From Letharia columbiana (Eukaryota; Ascomycota; Lecanoromycetes; Lecanorales; Parmeliaceae): DNA of 64,000 nucleotides. The first letter of the stretch is position 1. Every line of letters starts with the position of its first letter. Positions 1-11,707 of the stretch are shown piece after piece. The DNA lies in the NCBI RefSeq assembly GCF_014066305.1, contig NW_023501046.1, forward strand, positions 352,001 to 416,000, in the 5' to 3' direction. Below the pieces are notes generated by a model, which ran no database searches, was not told where the DNA came from, and worked only from the letters and a program-made list of their open reading frames with translations. Position numbers and translations under genes: made by a program.

Positions 1-235
1 ACGCGTTTTTTTGGGCGACTGCTTCTGTAGCTACTGAGGACTCGGCTTCTCTTGCAAGTCGCTCCCCAAGCTATTTCCTCAATATCAGCTCTCAGTAGTT
101 GCCAGCTTAGGGCTCATGGCTTGAAATGGCTAGAGCTCCGGCTCTCGAATCCTCCGAAGTGCTCCCGCCGTTTGATTCAACCTCTTGTCAAGCGGAGCCA
201 TTCCCTTCTGCCGCGCGCAGGCTGACAAGGTCACA
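1..235. other. Left edge, VFA1 upstream region
   Basis: No supported gene. It probably holds the promoter and 5' leader of VFA1; an ATG at 126 opens only a 67-codon frame that runs through VFA1 in a different frame and is not credible. Confidence 0.5.
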
Positions 236-968
236 ATGGCTCTCGTCAATGTTTGGCATCTTCGAAGAGTTGCAGAGGCATCAGCTAAGCCGTGCGACAT
301 CTGTTACAAGCCAACCACGAGCGTCCTAATCACTCCAGACAACAAGGTATGACTAGTCCATCTTCTTTTCTGGTCAACTGACAAGCTAGTAGGACTACTT
401 CTATATCTGCCCAGGACACCTGAAAGACCGTGGCTTTTGTACTCCTGTTATTGATGAAGAAGAATTAGCTGCTAAGAGAAAGAAGGAGGAAATGGATCGT
501 GAGATTGAGCTTATCAAAAAAGAATACGAGGACAAGATGAAAAGGAAGAAGAGCAAAGTTAAGAAAGGAGAAGACAAGAACAAGGACAAAGAGAAGGGAA
601 AGGACGATGAGAGCAAAGACGATGTTGATGTTGAGAAGGCAGAGAAAGAGAAAGATGCCAAGGTAGATCGGCGTATCTTTAGAAATAGTCACTGCTGACC
701 CCAACTCAAGATCAAAGCAATTACGAATAAAGAGCCATCGTCAACTGCGGATGACATCCCTCGAATCTACACTCTTCAGAAGTATGATTACTTGCTGCCT
801 CTAGGCCGAGGTTGGTAATTTTGTCACGCTAGTAATCTGACATGATGCAGGGTATTCTATCAGAAGAGGCTTGATCGTATTCGAAACGCAGAGCTTGCCA
901 AGAGAAACCGAGAGCGTCTTAAAAGTCCTACTTTATTTCCGTCTGTTCCCGCTGGCAATCTCGGATGA
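236..968 (+). CDS. VFA1: VPS4-associated protein 1 (Vfa1-like)
   Basis: Small cytosolic/endosomal protein that in yeast binds the AAA ATPase Vps4, which disassembles ESCRT-III on endosomes. Four exons fit: 236-346, 393-662, 711-781 and 851-968, giving 189 residues. Residues 1-55 carry the family's cysteine-rich start (VWHLRRVAE, then CDICYKPT and CPGHLKDRGFC), a likely zinc-binding pair. A long Lys/Glu-rich charged helix follows (about 60-127), and the end has the conserved RLDRIRNAELAKRNRERLK and FPSVPAGNL segments. Introns are 46, 48 and 69 nt, with donors GTATGA, GTAGAT and GTATGA. The start at 236 was chosen because the conserved VWHLRR begins five codons later. Seen: the motifs and continuous frame across splices. 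Inferred: the Vps4 role, from the family. Confidence 0.88.
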
Positions 969-3121
969 CACTTTCATACACAGTCCTTCCCCAATATCCC
1001 GCTGATCGATCACAACTGTGATGCATCATTACGTACACTTCTCAGTTGAGAGTGACGAAGATATTTTGGATTTGTCAGTCGTACTTCAAGACCTGGTGAG
1101 AACCGCCCCTTCACGGTCCGATTCCTTCATCCGGATAAAGACCCGACGAGAACGGCGCGTGATTCAGATTTACTGGGCGGATCAAAGCTTAGGTCCGGGA
1201 ACCCCTGCAGATGACGCCCAGAGACTAGGGATCCGACGCTGCGTACAGCTTACACGAGATGACTCACTTCTCCAGTCCGATAGATGAACTCTGATCACTG
1301 GGTGCTGGTGACAAAGATGTTCTAGGGCGGTGTGCAGCACTGCTTGAAATGAGTGGCCGACAGTGAAGCCTCGTCTCAGCTTGGAGAGTACAGGCCAGGG
1401 CCAAGTCTGTGCACGACGAGGCGTTGTTCTGTTGCAGCGCGTCTGGCCCACTCTGGAAGCTATCAAGGAGTCTAAAGGAGATTGTCGTACCAGCCGGTGT
1501 AGTGAAGCGGTCAAGAGCCCAGGAGAACTGCTTCTTCCCGTTCCATTAGTCTGAGTTTGCTAAAGCGAATGATATCTCAATGCGTTGATAAGAGCTAAGG
1601 GCCCAATCGCAACCAATAGCAGCCAACTGACATGAGTCAATCATTGACGTGATTGGAATTACTCAATAGCCAGCCACGGCCCTGCTCACCAGCTAAACCA
1701 GGTCCAGGACAACTTTATTTCGTGCTTCGAACGGCTCTGCTGGAGTTATATTGCAGCTCGTTGAACATCTCTGTACTAATGACTAACATTTCATCGGCCC
1801 ATATATCATGCGGCTAAGAAGACGGTGGGCGAAAAATTCGGATATTTCGCCACCCGCCGACCAATCGGATTGCGAATTTGGGTTGCCTCCTTTTGTATAC
1901 ATCTTCTCTTTCGACGACCGCGGCGGCAGCCTGTCCCTCGATTTATGAGACGCTACGAATAGCGGTGAGTCTGTTGTGGTCATTATCGTCATCGTGCAGC
2001 ACCGACCCCACAGAATTTTAGAATCGTGGAACACGCTCTTCTTCATCAACAGCCAACGATGCAACCTACATCCAGGGTACCAAGTGGCGGCCTTACTCCG
2101 CTGCCGTGAGGTACTATTGAGGCGCCGCAACGGCCTCCTCAGCGTTTGGCCCCAACTTAGTTGAGGGGTACATGCACGATAACTTTTGAGGCTCACTGAT
2201 CCACTTGAGACTTAAGCTCGTCTCAGCACAAGGCATTGAGCCTGACAGCGACGGGAATGATTGGCGGCTCTTTTCGAGTTTGGCAGAGTGGGTCCAATTA
2301 TCGATATTGCGAGCATAGCCGGATCAGCTTCATACCGTCCGCATCTGGACCCTTTCGGTGATTCTCGGACAGCTCGAGTGGGCGCAAGGCCACGAACTAC
2401 CGCTTCAGCTTTCTCTTGTGCCGTGCTTGGCTTCCACCACGGCAACTACCTAGCCAGACACTGAGGCTTTACGTCACTCGTACCTCCTTTTTTTTTCCCT
2501 TTCCGAGGCTCTGGACGCCGCCGAAGCGTCATTGGAACGCCAGAGGCTCAAATGCTGCCCTACTTGCATGGTCACCCGTCAATTATCCGGCCACTTGGCC
2601 AGTGCGAGACCTGGTTTCCATACGGAGAATCCTGGTCATGCCCACATTGATCGAGATCACCTCACATGGACCGATACTCCCGTAAGCACTAGTCTACTCA
2701 GAAGCGGTTTTCCGAAGTCCCGCTGGAGCATGTACACGTTGAGCACTTGCTCAGTGCAGCCGTATCTAGCTGTGCTGAACCACTGTACATGAAGCCAATG
2801 GCCTCTAATGAAACCCCGTTCGGATACTCGGCGTTTCAGAAGCGGTCAACCTCTGGCGAGACAGAATTGTCTTGCCTTGCACTGAAATTCGAGTAAATAC
2901 GCTTGGTATTTCTGACTGGGAACCATCTTTTAGCGACTTGGGCAATGAGGTTGTTCGCCGAATTATTGGAGGACTATGCAGAAGGGCGCCGCGAACGTTC
3001 GATGTTGAGTCTGAGAAAAAGACCATGGATTTCAAAACATTCATCTACCACTTTACCTAACGAACTCTAGTCAACGCACATCCAGTCAAACTATCTACAA
3101 CAACTGGACCTTGAAAATCAC
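969..3121. other. Gene-free interval between VFA1 and YVH1
   Basis: About 2.1 kb with only short overlapping frames on both strands (for example 1018-1287 + and 1783-2196 -), none with recognisable domains, codon regularity or splice continuation. It holds the 3' ends of two convergent genes; I see nothing else in it. Confidence 0.55.
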
Positions 3122-4790
3122 CTAAATCTTCCCTCCTCCTATTCCAGCCCTAGGCCTCTCCCTAACCTCATCGATCCTCCCTCTCCCCAGCGTCATCCCC
3201 GGCACCACCCACTCCCCACAGCTACACTTCATCCCCTGCCACGCATACCTCCCCACACTCTGTCCGCATTTCTGATTCGGACACTCCAGTCTCCCTTCCA
3301 GCTTCCCTTGCTCGAGCTCCGGCCGCATCCATGAGAGGGGAGTGAGATGAAGATGGGCGCACGGTTGAGAGGTAGCCGGTCGTTTGGGGTTATGGGGGAC
3401 AAGATAGACGGATGTGGCGAGCGGAGTACGGCAGCGCCTGCAGCGATACGATGTTGTTGGCTCTGAAGGATGTCCGCTTGATTTTAGGTTGGCAGGGCCT
3501 TCTTCAGCGGCCAAATTCATGGGCATTGCGTTTCCCTCATCACCAAAACGGAGCTCGCTGACTTCAGGTGCAACGCCAGCGGCCACACTTGCTTCCACAG
3601 TCCTCTGGTACAGCCAGCGCTGGTAAAGAGGGTGGTTGTCGAGCGCTTCTTGGGTGGCAGGACATCCCATGTTGTGGTAGAGAGAGAGCTGTTCCATGAA
3701 GCCGGAGTTTGGTTCTGCGAAGTCTCGGGATTGCCGTATGAGGTCAAGGGCGGATTGAGGATTAAGTTGGGGGTTCTGCGAGAGCAAATACGCGATTAGA
3801 AGGGCTGTCGAGCGGGATTTGCCCATTGCGCTGCGGGTGGAACATGTCAGTGATGATCATAGTGGATTGGTACACTCGCTTCGGGAAGACAGGGGAAGGT
3901 GGGAGAAGCAGAACCAGTGAGAAAGAAGCGTAGAGAACGTAAAGTTAGAACAGCTCATGCCGGATAGAAAGGCATGATAACATAAAAATGCTCAAGCATC
4001 TGAATGTGTGACTACTGCATTTTCAATGGGAGAGCAACGCTCCGCAGAACGTATGAAAACGTAAGACAGCATCGAATTTCTCTTTCCACCCAATGCAAAC
4101 AATGGTAGTAGAGATACTCCCCAAAACCATTGTCAAGCGGTGGCGCTGGGCATCTTCATCGCCGATTTCCAACAGTCCTTTGACCCATTCACACATCGTC
4201 CATACGTGCCTCGGTAAAGCGCTACATGTGGGGCTCCCCGTAGATTATCGGAGGACGGCGACAGGGCCTTTTTGAGACCATGGACATGGACTTCGGAGTC
4301 GGCAGCGTTTGTGGAAAGAGAGACATCGGAATGGCCGAAAAGGCCAACAACGCACGTATGTGGCGTATGGTCATACAGTACGAGATGGAAAAATATTCTT
4401 TCGGCTCTTGCGTCGCTCGCGAGATATCACGATGCGGAAGGGCTCTCTGACCTACCAATGAACCAGTACACCTCCTCCGGCGTCAAGGCCTTGCTGGATG
4501 AAGGCATTGCTGGTGGGGAAATGCTCAATGATGTTCTCGTCTTCCACGTCGTCGACCTCGACGACGTGGTGGTTGAAATCCACGAAGAGATGATCATCGA
4601 GAGGCAACCTCAGCACTGATAGGACATGTGTGATGTTGGCCTTGTTCAAGGCGTCTTTGCGCCGCAAGGAGAATATTCTGTTGTCGGGGCGTTAGCTCGG
4701 GATTCGGGTCGCCTCTTGTACATTGTGCAGAGTATATATTCACCCCCCTATGTAGAGATGTGCGTCTCCCGGGATCCGGTCCAAGGACAT
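3122..4790 (-). CDS. YVH1: Dual-specificity phosphatase Yvh1/DUSP12
   Basis: Protein phosphatase that in yeast also helps release Mrt4 during 60S ribosome assembly. Exons on the minus strand: 4790-4744, 4677-4456 and 3830-3122, giving 325 residues. The protein opens with MSLDRIPGDAHLYIGG and continues LRRKDALNKANITHVLS, typical of the family. The active-site loop is HCAMGKSRS (about residues 90-98), so Cys and Arg are intact. The C-terminal half has the zinc-binding region with CRRCRTPL, an H/C-rich stretch, CPNQKCG and the end CSCGEWVVPGMTLGRGRIDEV, as in Yvh1. Odd: intron 2 is 625 nt (4455-3831) and falls inside the codon of the catalytic Cys; its 3' end has a good branch point (CACTGAC) and CCCGCAG acceptor. 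The first intron is 66 nt. Function is by family; catalytic residues are seen. Confidence 0.9.
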
Positions 4791-7627
4791 CGATAAAGCA
4801 ATAATGCAGGCTTTGGGTGAGAAGGCGAATGAGAAATGTTGGCTTCACTTTTTAGAGTACTGTAGTCGATTGTTGGTGCATGGGAAATTTTCAATTTTGA
4901 GAATACTGCGGAGAGTAAAGGCTTGATTCATGCTTCTTGGCCACCTGGCTCAGGGATCGTCAACATTTCATACCTAAGGTACCCCCAGTTACTCCAATAA
5001 GACTACTGTCCATTTTAACGCATTATCTCCCTTCTGCCCTCCTGCCCAAGGTTGCCACTAGCATTTCTTTCAGCTATCTTCACCTCATGCATCTCCCACC
5101 ACTCTACCTACGGTGGCGGGCTTCATTCACTTGTCACTACTTGATCCTTCTGACCCCGCTCCTGTACGTATACACAATTATAATATTTACCGGTAATCCC
5201 ATGTGGCATCTGCTTGTTGTCAGGTGCTGTCAAGCATTTGAGGGGTTTTGAGCACCAATGATTCAGACCAAGTAAGGCCAGGGCAGCGCCTTACGGGGGG
5301 GCATGAAACGTGGCCAACGTGTCTCACCGTGATTCCCGCGTCTAGAGGGAGGTTCAATTGGTGAATTGAGCCTTGCCGTTTGATACCAGCAGTAGGGCTG
5401 GTGGCAATGCGGGATTACCGCCAACCATTCAATTATTTTTAATCGAATGTTGGTTCGCACAAATCTTTTGGGATTTTCATCTCCGCTCGCAGTCTCATCT
5501 ACGAGTAGTCCGGGACAAATAACACAATGACATCCCATGTCTTGAATGGCAAGGCACAATAATCAGGGCCCTTCCACTCCCCCGTGACGACTTCGACTTG
5601 TAGATCGGTCGGATTGATTGGTCAATGGACCTCAACATCCTGCATCATTACTTCCTTCCCCGTCATTTGGCTCGCATGAACCAGCACATCATGATCCTAG
5701 TGGATCCTGGTGGGTTACACCACATCATGCATCGTTGACAGGACAGAGTGAAAAAAAGACCAAGAATCGGGTTACGCCTGCCACAGAGACATCGTATCTG
5801 CTTCTCGGTAGTCACTTTAAAGTCTTGGTTTGTATAGATGTCGCAAGGTTCGTGACTGGCAGCTCTCATCGCTTCCTGGGGGGTTTTGTCGTATTGTTCC
5901 TATCTAGAAGAAACGTCGACTCGTCCCAAAGGATCCTTCGGGGATCCTCTACCGCACTAGTCACCTTCTACAAAGAGTCAATGGACCGAAAACTTCCCAG
6001 ACACACTACGTCTCTCACAAACCCCAATACTTCACTTATTTCGCTCGTGTCGTTGTCTCCCTTTGTGCTTGGCTTTGTTCGAAATGCAATCAAAGGGAAC
6101 GAGATTTTCAATGTCGTCACCTTCCATCGTCGGCATGCTTCGAAACCTGGTTTCCAAACTGTGCAACGTTGGTAGGCGACCGGGGTCTTTATGACTATTC
6201 TTCATCGATCCCTGATGTTCATTGAGGGGTTGGATAACGTACGGTAGAGCAGTTGAGTACGAAAGGATAATAATACTGCAGCTCCCTACGCTCTAGCCTA
6301 AGGATCGAGGCCTTTTGAAGAAAACCCGCTAGGGCATGCTTATGCATATGTGCGGGATACTACCAAGGACCCACCCCTCCGCTCGAAGAACTCTGGTCTT
6401 AAGACCCTAGAACGACTGTGCCTCCGGGTAGTCTTCGGGGCATCGCTAAGGTAGGGCAATGTTACGAGAGGCTGACCGAGATATCATCTAGGTATGCAGA
6501 TTGCAGGAGAAGATATAGGCTGATGTCAGCACTTTTTCTGGAATAAGCAAGGCTTCCCTCTCAACCCTCCCCTGCCTTCTGACCGTGCATACAAAGCGCA
6601 CTTGTTCTCTTCTAGCGTAGGAATGGTACCGCGATAATAGCACCAGTCGTCTTTTTCTCACACACAGCTTCACCAGATCCTTCATGCTCACCGTATATTG
6701 TCATGTCCGTGCTCTGTATTATGTAGATCACGCGAGGCAAAGAGTCCCTCTTTTATCCTAAGGCAGAGTTCTAATACTGAATGCTACCTAGGCCCCAGAA
6801 ATGCAGATCTATGATTCAGACATTGCTGACAACGGTCCCCTCTTCTGCATGTGGGATGCATTATGAAGTTTTGGTAGCATGCAGCAATCCTTAGCTGCCA
6901 CCTTGTAGGGCTGCGCAAGGCGGCTTCCGCCCAGAGACGATCCGTTACCCACATCCTCATCTTTACCTGGATCCTTTCCGTGATAGCGTTTGACCAGGAT
7001 TCCCCTTGCTGAAGAGCTTTTAGGTACATGCAAAGCTTGAGGATTTAGGGGTCATAGGGTACCGCTAAGTCGCGCACACCCCGATCCTCAAGGTGGGAAA
7101 AAAAGTTCTTGGTCTAAGAACAAAGCAAGCGACCCCTCCGAGCCCTCTACCTTAGGGCAGGAAGTCACAGCTGAAAGGTACTCTAGGTAGCCCTACGGCT
7201 GACATACCCCGAGGACCCAAAAAACTTATTATTTGACCGATGTCCCACCCCGCTTCCTTGCCCAAGGTTTCGGCTCTGGCACAGAGCTTTACCAAACAAC
7301 ATGTGCTAGCATTTGCTGGAACAAGAGGTCAAGGAAGGCAACTTATGCCAGAGTCCTCCCCAACCTCCATCTCCTACGTCTTCTGCCATTCTCACTGGCC
7401 GTCAGTTGTCCTTGAAGTTTTTATCCTGCATAGTTTGCACTTGGTCGGTGTTGCCGCGCGATCTGGTTGGATAAACCTTTTTTTTGTGCCATTCACTTGT
7501 ACCCATTCCACTTGACGCTTGCCATTGCCACCAATATCGGAGCCACACTTAATCGCCCATAGACCTGAAGCGCCTTACGACCGTTTACGATAGCATTGTT
7601 CTTTCAGCGTGGCAATTAACGCCCTTT
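4791..7627. other. Long gene-free region upstream of the C2H2 gene
   Basis: 2.8 kb without a supported gene. It holds the divergent promoters of YVH1 and the zinc-finger gene. The longest frame (5618-6175 +, 185 codons) has no recognisable features. A TACCTAAGGTACC palindrome occurs at about 4970-4983. Long upstream regions are common for fungal regulatory genes, so much of this may be promoter or 5' leader. Confidence 0.5.
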
Positions 7628-10604
7628 ATGGATTTTACGCGTGTTACGTCGCCTCCTTCAATTCTAGTACATGATCATAATGCCAACCATGGACGGAGGC
7701 GGTCAACCAGTCGGTCTGGAGCGATGCCGTTTTCACGAGCCCCTGTCCCACTGGCAATACCTAATGCGAGATTCGACCTTGCTCCACCTCCACTTCCTCC
7801 TCCGAGAAATACCGATATCACTGCTGGCAGTGATCCAGGATGGGCTTGGGGAAACGATCCTAAGGGGGGGAATTTTGGAAAGGCGAGAGAGTCTCTCAGG
7901 CCAATCTCGAATTTTCCAAAGAGTTGGGGTAAAAATATGGAGGAAGATAGGCCATTGGACCCGCCAGAATTTAGGCGACGAGAAAGCTCGACTTCAACCG
8001 TCAGGTCGCCGGCAGAAACGAGCAGGGGATTCGATTTTGCAAGACATCAGGATGAAGGATACTATAGTATCTCGGGACCGAGACCCAGTGCCATGAGCCA
8101 GCAGTCAGTATATACATGTTCATTTTCGGTTTTCTTTGCAAGCCATCGTGCCATCACGAAAGGCAAGCGGCCCATCACTGGAGGGTGTACTTTCACTCGT
8201 CCACGGCTTGCACTGCCCTCAGTTTACCTGGCCTTCAGCGTCTTGTGCCCGGATTCGCATTAGCTAATAGGTACACGATCTCAGATTGCATGGGGAAAGA
8301 CAACTACAACAAAAGAACTTTGAAAACTCATCCCAAGCGTATGACAACAAATTGCTATCCAAGATTGGCAAGCCCAAGACACCGCCTCGTAACGCATCAC
8401 TGGGCAGTATTGAAAGTTCACCAACTTCGAATCTTTCATTCCATCATCAACAACAACAACAACAAAGTGGAAGGCATCCAAATCAGCTTCGATCTTTGTC
8501 CTTTCCACACTCTTCATACTCGAACAGTGCATACTCGGATCCTCCGATCAAGAAAGAACCTTCGAGTGGATACGGCGATAGTCCTCGATCAAGACCCGTC
8601 TCTCCAGGTCTGACTTTGTCCACCACCAGCGCACATAGCTTCATGGACTGGCGAAGCCCGCCATCGTCGGCGCACGACTCTGATCAGCAGCCATACTACC
8701 GACAGCGATTTCCTTCTTCGACCAATGTACTGCGACAGCAAAAGTCTCGCCGTTCAACGAGTGGCTCGCTGCTCTCAAGTTACGATGAGTCAGCAGGAAA
8801 CTCTATGAATCATACCGCTAGTACCGTTAGCGAACGTCCTAGCCCGTTAAAACGTGAAAGCTATGACCAGCCTAATTTTTTCGAACCAGACTCGGCAGAT
8901 CCTACTTTTCCCATGGAAGATTCAGTTCGCAAACTCCGCCTTGAAGACCGTCCACCACTTATTAGTAGCAATCCTGACTCTCTATCATACTACTACAAAC
9001 ATTCAAATCCATCACTCCATACGTCGCGTTCACGTCCAGGCATGAAGCGCAAGCCTTCCCAGTCCCCGCCTCCGGACCCTGCGCATGAGGCTAATGCTTC
9101 ATTCGCTGCCGTGGGGGGAAATAACACGGACCTTCATCAGCGCAACACCTCAACACCACAACATCCCAGCCATCGGGTGTCTCCGCTAGGACGGCAATTT
9201 GCACAAAATCAAGGTTCCTTCTCATCACAATCGTCAGCGGGTCCTCGCAACAACTCATACGCGTCCTCTGCAGGATTATCGGTCGCGAGCAGTATCACAA
9301 CCCTCGACCAACACTCACCTGGCATTTCACCTTCCTCCGATCAGCAACAGCAACAGCAACAGCAACAGCTCCTCTACCAACAACACAGCGGTCAAGATTC
9401 ACCCTACGTTACCTCGCTTCCAATGAATCAAGCTCCTCGAAACACTCGCGACACTCGGACCCAGCAACAGTATCCACAAGCTCCTCTCGAAACTCATCCG
9501 ACTCCGCCTGTCGACCAGAAACCACAGAATCCTCAAAATCAACGAAAGAACAACGCGCCGCCCAACATGCAGCCGCCGTCTTTCATATGTGGATGCTGTC
9601 CTAAGAAGCCGAAAAAGTTCGACACACTGGAAGAATTGAGGTAAGCTGTCGCGACCCCCCCTTCCCCCCCGAAACCCCTGCAGGTGGCTGATTATTGCTC
9701 TCACTCCAGGGTACACGAATCTGAAAAGCAGTACTCATGCATGTACTGCCCCAATCGGTTCAAGAATAAAAACGAAGCCGAGCGTCACCAGAATTCTCTT
9801 CACCTCCGGAAACACTCCTGGTCTTGTGCCACCCTCAACAACAGTTTCGATAGCGCATTCTACCCTTCCACTAATATACCACCCGCCGACAACAGTTCTT
9901 CCCCGTCTCAGCCTCCACCCCCACCCACCTCTCTCACAGCATTCGATACTTGCGGCTACTGTGGGCAACAGTTTCCCAATGAGCCAGCACCTGATTGGGA
10001 AGCACGTGGTGCGCATCTCAATGGTGTACATAAGTTCGGCGAATGCAACCAATCCAAGAAATTCTTTCGTGCCGACCATTTCCGCCAGCATCTGAAGCAT
10101 AGTCATGCTGGCACAAGTGGAAAATGGACGAATATGCTGGAGACGGCTTGCATGAGGGATGAGCCCCCCCCTACCCCCCAGGATAACAACGCACCGCAGT
10201 CGCAGGGAGCTCCTGTCGCAAATATGGGTATGGGCCCGACCAACATGGGCCCAGGAAATATGGGCCAAGGAAACATGGGCCAGGATATGGGTCAGAACAT
10301 GGGCCAAGCAAACATGGGACAGGGACCAATGGGTCAAGCCAATATGGGGCAAGTAAACATGGGACAAGATGGCATGGGACAGGGTGAGATGGGCCAAGGC
10401 GGCATGGGCCAGAATATGGTCCAGCCAAAATATGAACCGCTCGACATGAGCAACATAGACCCGAACATCGGCATGCAACAAATGGGCAACATGGGCCCGA
10501 TGCCAAACATGGGGACCATGGGAGCAGCTCCTGCGCGTGGGATGGGCATGCAAGGCGGCCAGATGCGCAGTGAGCGGATCGATGAGATGCCTCAGGAGAT
10601 GTAG
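7628..10604 (+). CDS. C2H2 zinc-finger protein with Met-Gly-Gln repeats
   Basis: Probable nuclear DNA-binding regulator. Exons 7628-8103, 8285-9640 and 9710-10604 give 908 residues; the first splice (donor GTCAGT, acceptor CTCAG) is the less certain. Residues 1-590 are Ser/Pro/Gln-rich and disordered, with a CAG/CAA-encoded Gln run near 8447-8466 and another at 9343-9371. The finger region is about 594-745: a CGCC...H-x-C element split by intron 2, a classical finger CMYCPNRF...H-x4-H, a third CGYCGQQF...H-x3-H, and a last one with ECNQSKKFFRADHFRQHLKHSH. The C-terminal part (about 783-850) is a run of near-identical MGQ-type units. The 'KFGECNQ...FRQHLKHSHAG' block is, as I recall, conserved in an unnamed family of filamentous ascomycete proteins. 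Target genes cannot be told from sequence. Confidence 0.85.
10225..10425 (+). repeat. In-frame minisatellite encoding MGQ/MGP units
   Basis: About 15 imperfect 9- to 15-base units of the form aaC-ATG-GGC-CAA-Gga inside the last exon of the C2H2 gene. Each unit reads as (N/Q)MGQ(G/A/D/V). Units differ mainly at third positions and in the linking residue, so frame is kept. Confidence 0.8.
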
Positions 10605-11707
10605 AGCTCGTCCCTCTGCACTCAATGTATTGGCTTCGGTGGTTTCGACGGACACTTCGCCTATCCACCAATTTGACTCATCACAGAGTACGGTTGACGT
10701 TGACGCAGGCGCGTCTGGAGCTTCGGGTAGGGCTCGAATCAGTGGTCTGATAGGGCTGTTGATGCGTCCTCGTAAGGCCAAGGGTCGTAGGGCTCGTCGC
10801 ATTACAGTGGAACTTGCGTATTGTTCGTCATCTACTTTTCCACCTTCATCTTCGATTCTCAAAAGGCAAGGTGCTCCTGCGACATTGAACGACCAGGCCA
10901 TGGGCTCCGTCGACTTGATACCCCCCATATTCCTTAATGCTCACCACGGTTTACGAGAGGCGTTTTCTTCTCTTTCATATCCGTGAAAGCCTTTTTTCAC
11001 TGTATACCCAAATGACCACCCTGTTACATACATTGCCCGAGATTAGATAAGGTCTGAAGAATGAACTAGAATTCGCATTGCAAAAACCGGTGCTCGTGAT
11101 CATGTCGTCTGCTTGAATCGTAGGACCGACGGACGGCTCAGAAAACACACACTGCACCCTGCGGGCACGGTCAACCATCACCCTCTCCATCACCCTCTCC
11201 ATCAACATCTTCCTTCCTCCTCATCCTCCTCCTCATGCCCATCCCCCACCTTCGCCCAACCAACCGAGCGTCGTTCCCTCCCAACCCTCGCGAAACTCCC
11301 GCCCCCAGGAGCGTAAAACGCCCCGAGTGGACCATGTCCGCTATTCCGCCATGCACCGACACGTCTAGACTAGAGTCTTGTGTCGGGACTTCCGATCACC
11401 AGCCTCCAGGGGGGCCGATGCGTTCTGGCAGCTCCTCCGGGGTAGGGATCCGGTTATGGAAGGCCGTGGGAGGTGGAGCTTTGGCTGGTCGAAGTCGCGT
11501 TGCGGCGCCAGTGTTGGTCCCTCTTGATCCTTTGCTTGAGCACCGTTTGATAGATTTCTACAACTTTTGGTCTTTGATTTTTGTTTGGTGTCCCCAATAG
11601 TTGTTGATTTCTAGAAAGCAGTGGCGTTCGACTGGATGAACGGTATGGCTTTTTATTGGGTATCAATCGTCTATCATCTACTCCAGTAACGTCGTGACGT
11701 CGTAACG
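10605..11707. other. Convergent 3' region between the C2H2 gene and NDC1
   Basis: 1.1 kb between two gene ends. Open frames here (10537-10986 +, 11235-11600 +) overlap real genes or lack any family features. A pyrimidine-rich (CCATCACCCTCT)-like stretch lies at 11173-11245. No gene supported. Confidence 0.5.

Noticed and set aside
401..704. Ser/Phe-rich minus-strand frames opposite VFA1
   Set aside because: Antisense of the Lys/Glu-rich helix of VFA1; low complexity only.
1018..1287. 89-codon plus-strand frame after VFA1
   Set aside because: Begins just after the VFA1 stop, overlaps an equally long opposite frame, and has no recognisable motif.
5618..6175. 185-codon plus-strand frame upstream of the C2H2 gene
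   Set aside because: No domain, no conserved block, and composition like its surroundings; a chance frame in a long regulatory region.
9735..10928. 397-codon minus-strand frame opposite the C2H2 gene
   Set aside because: His/Leu-rich antisense shadow of the zinc fingers and MGQ repeats; the sense strand explains the region fully.
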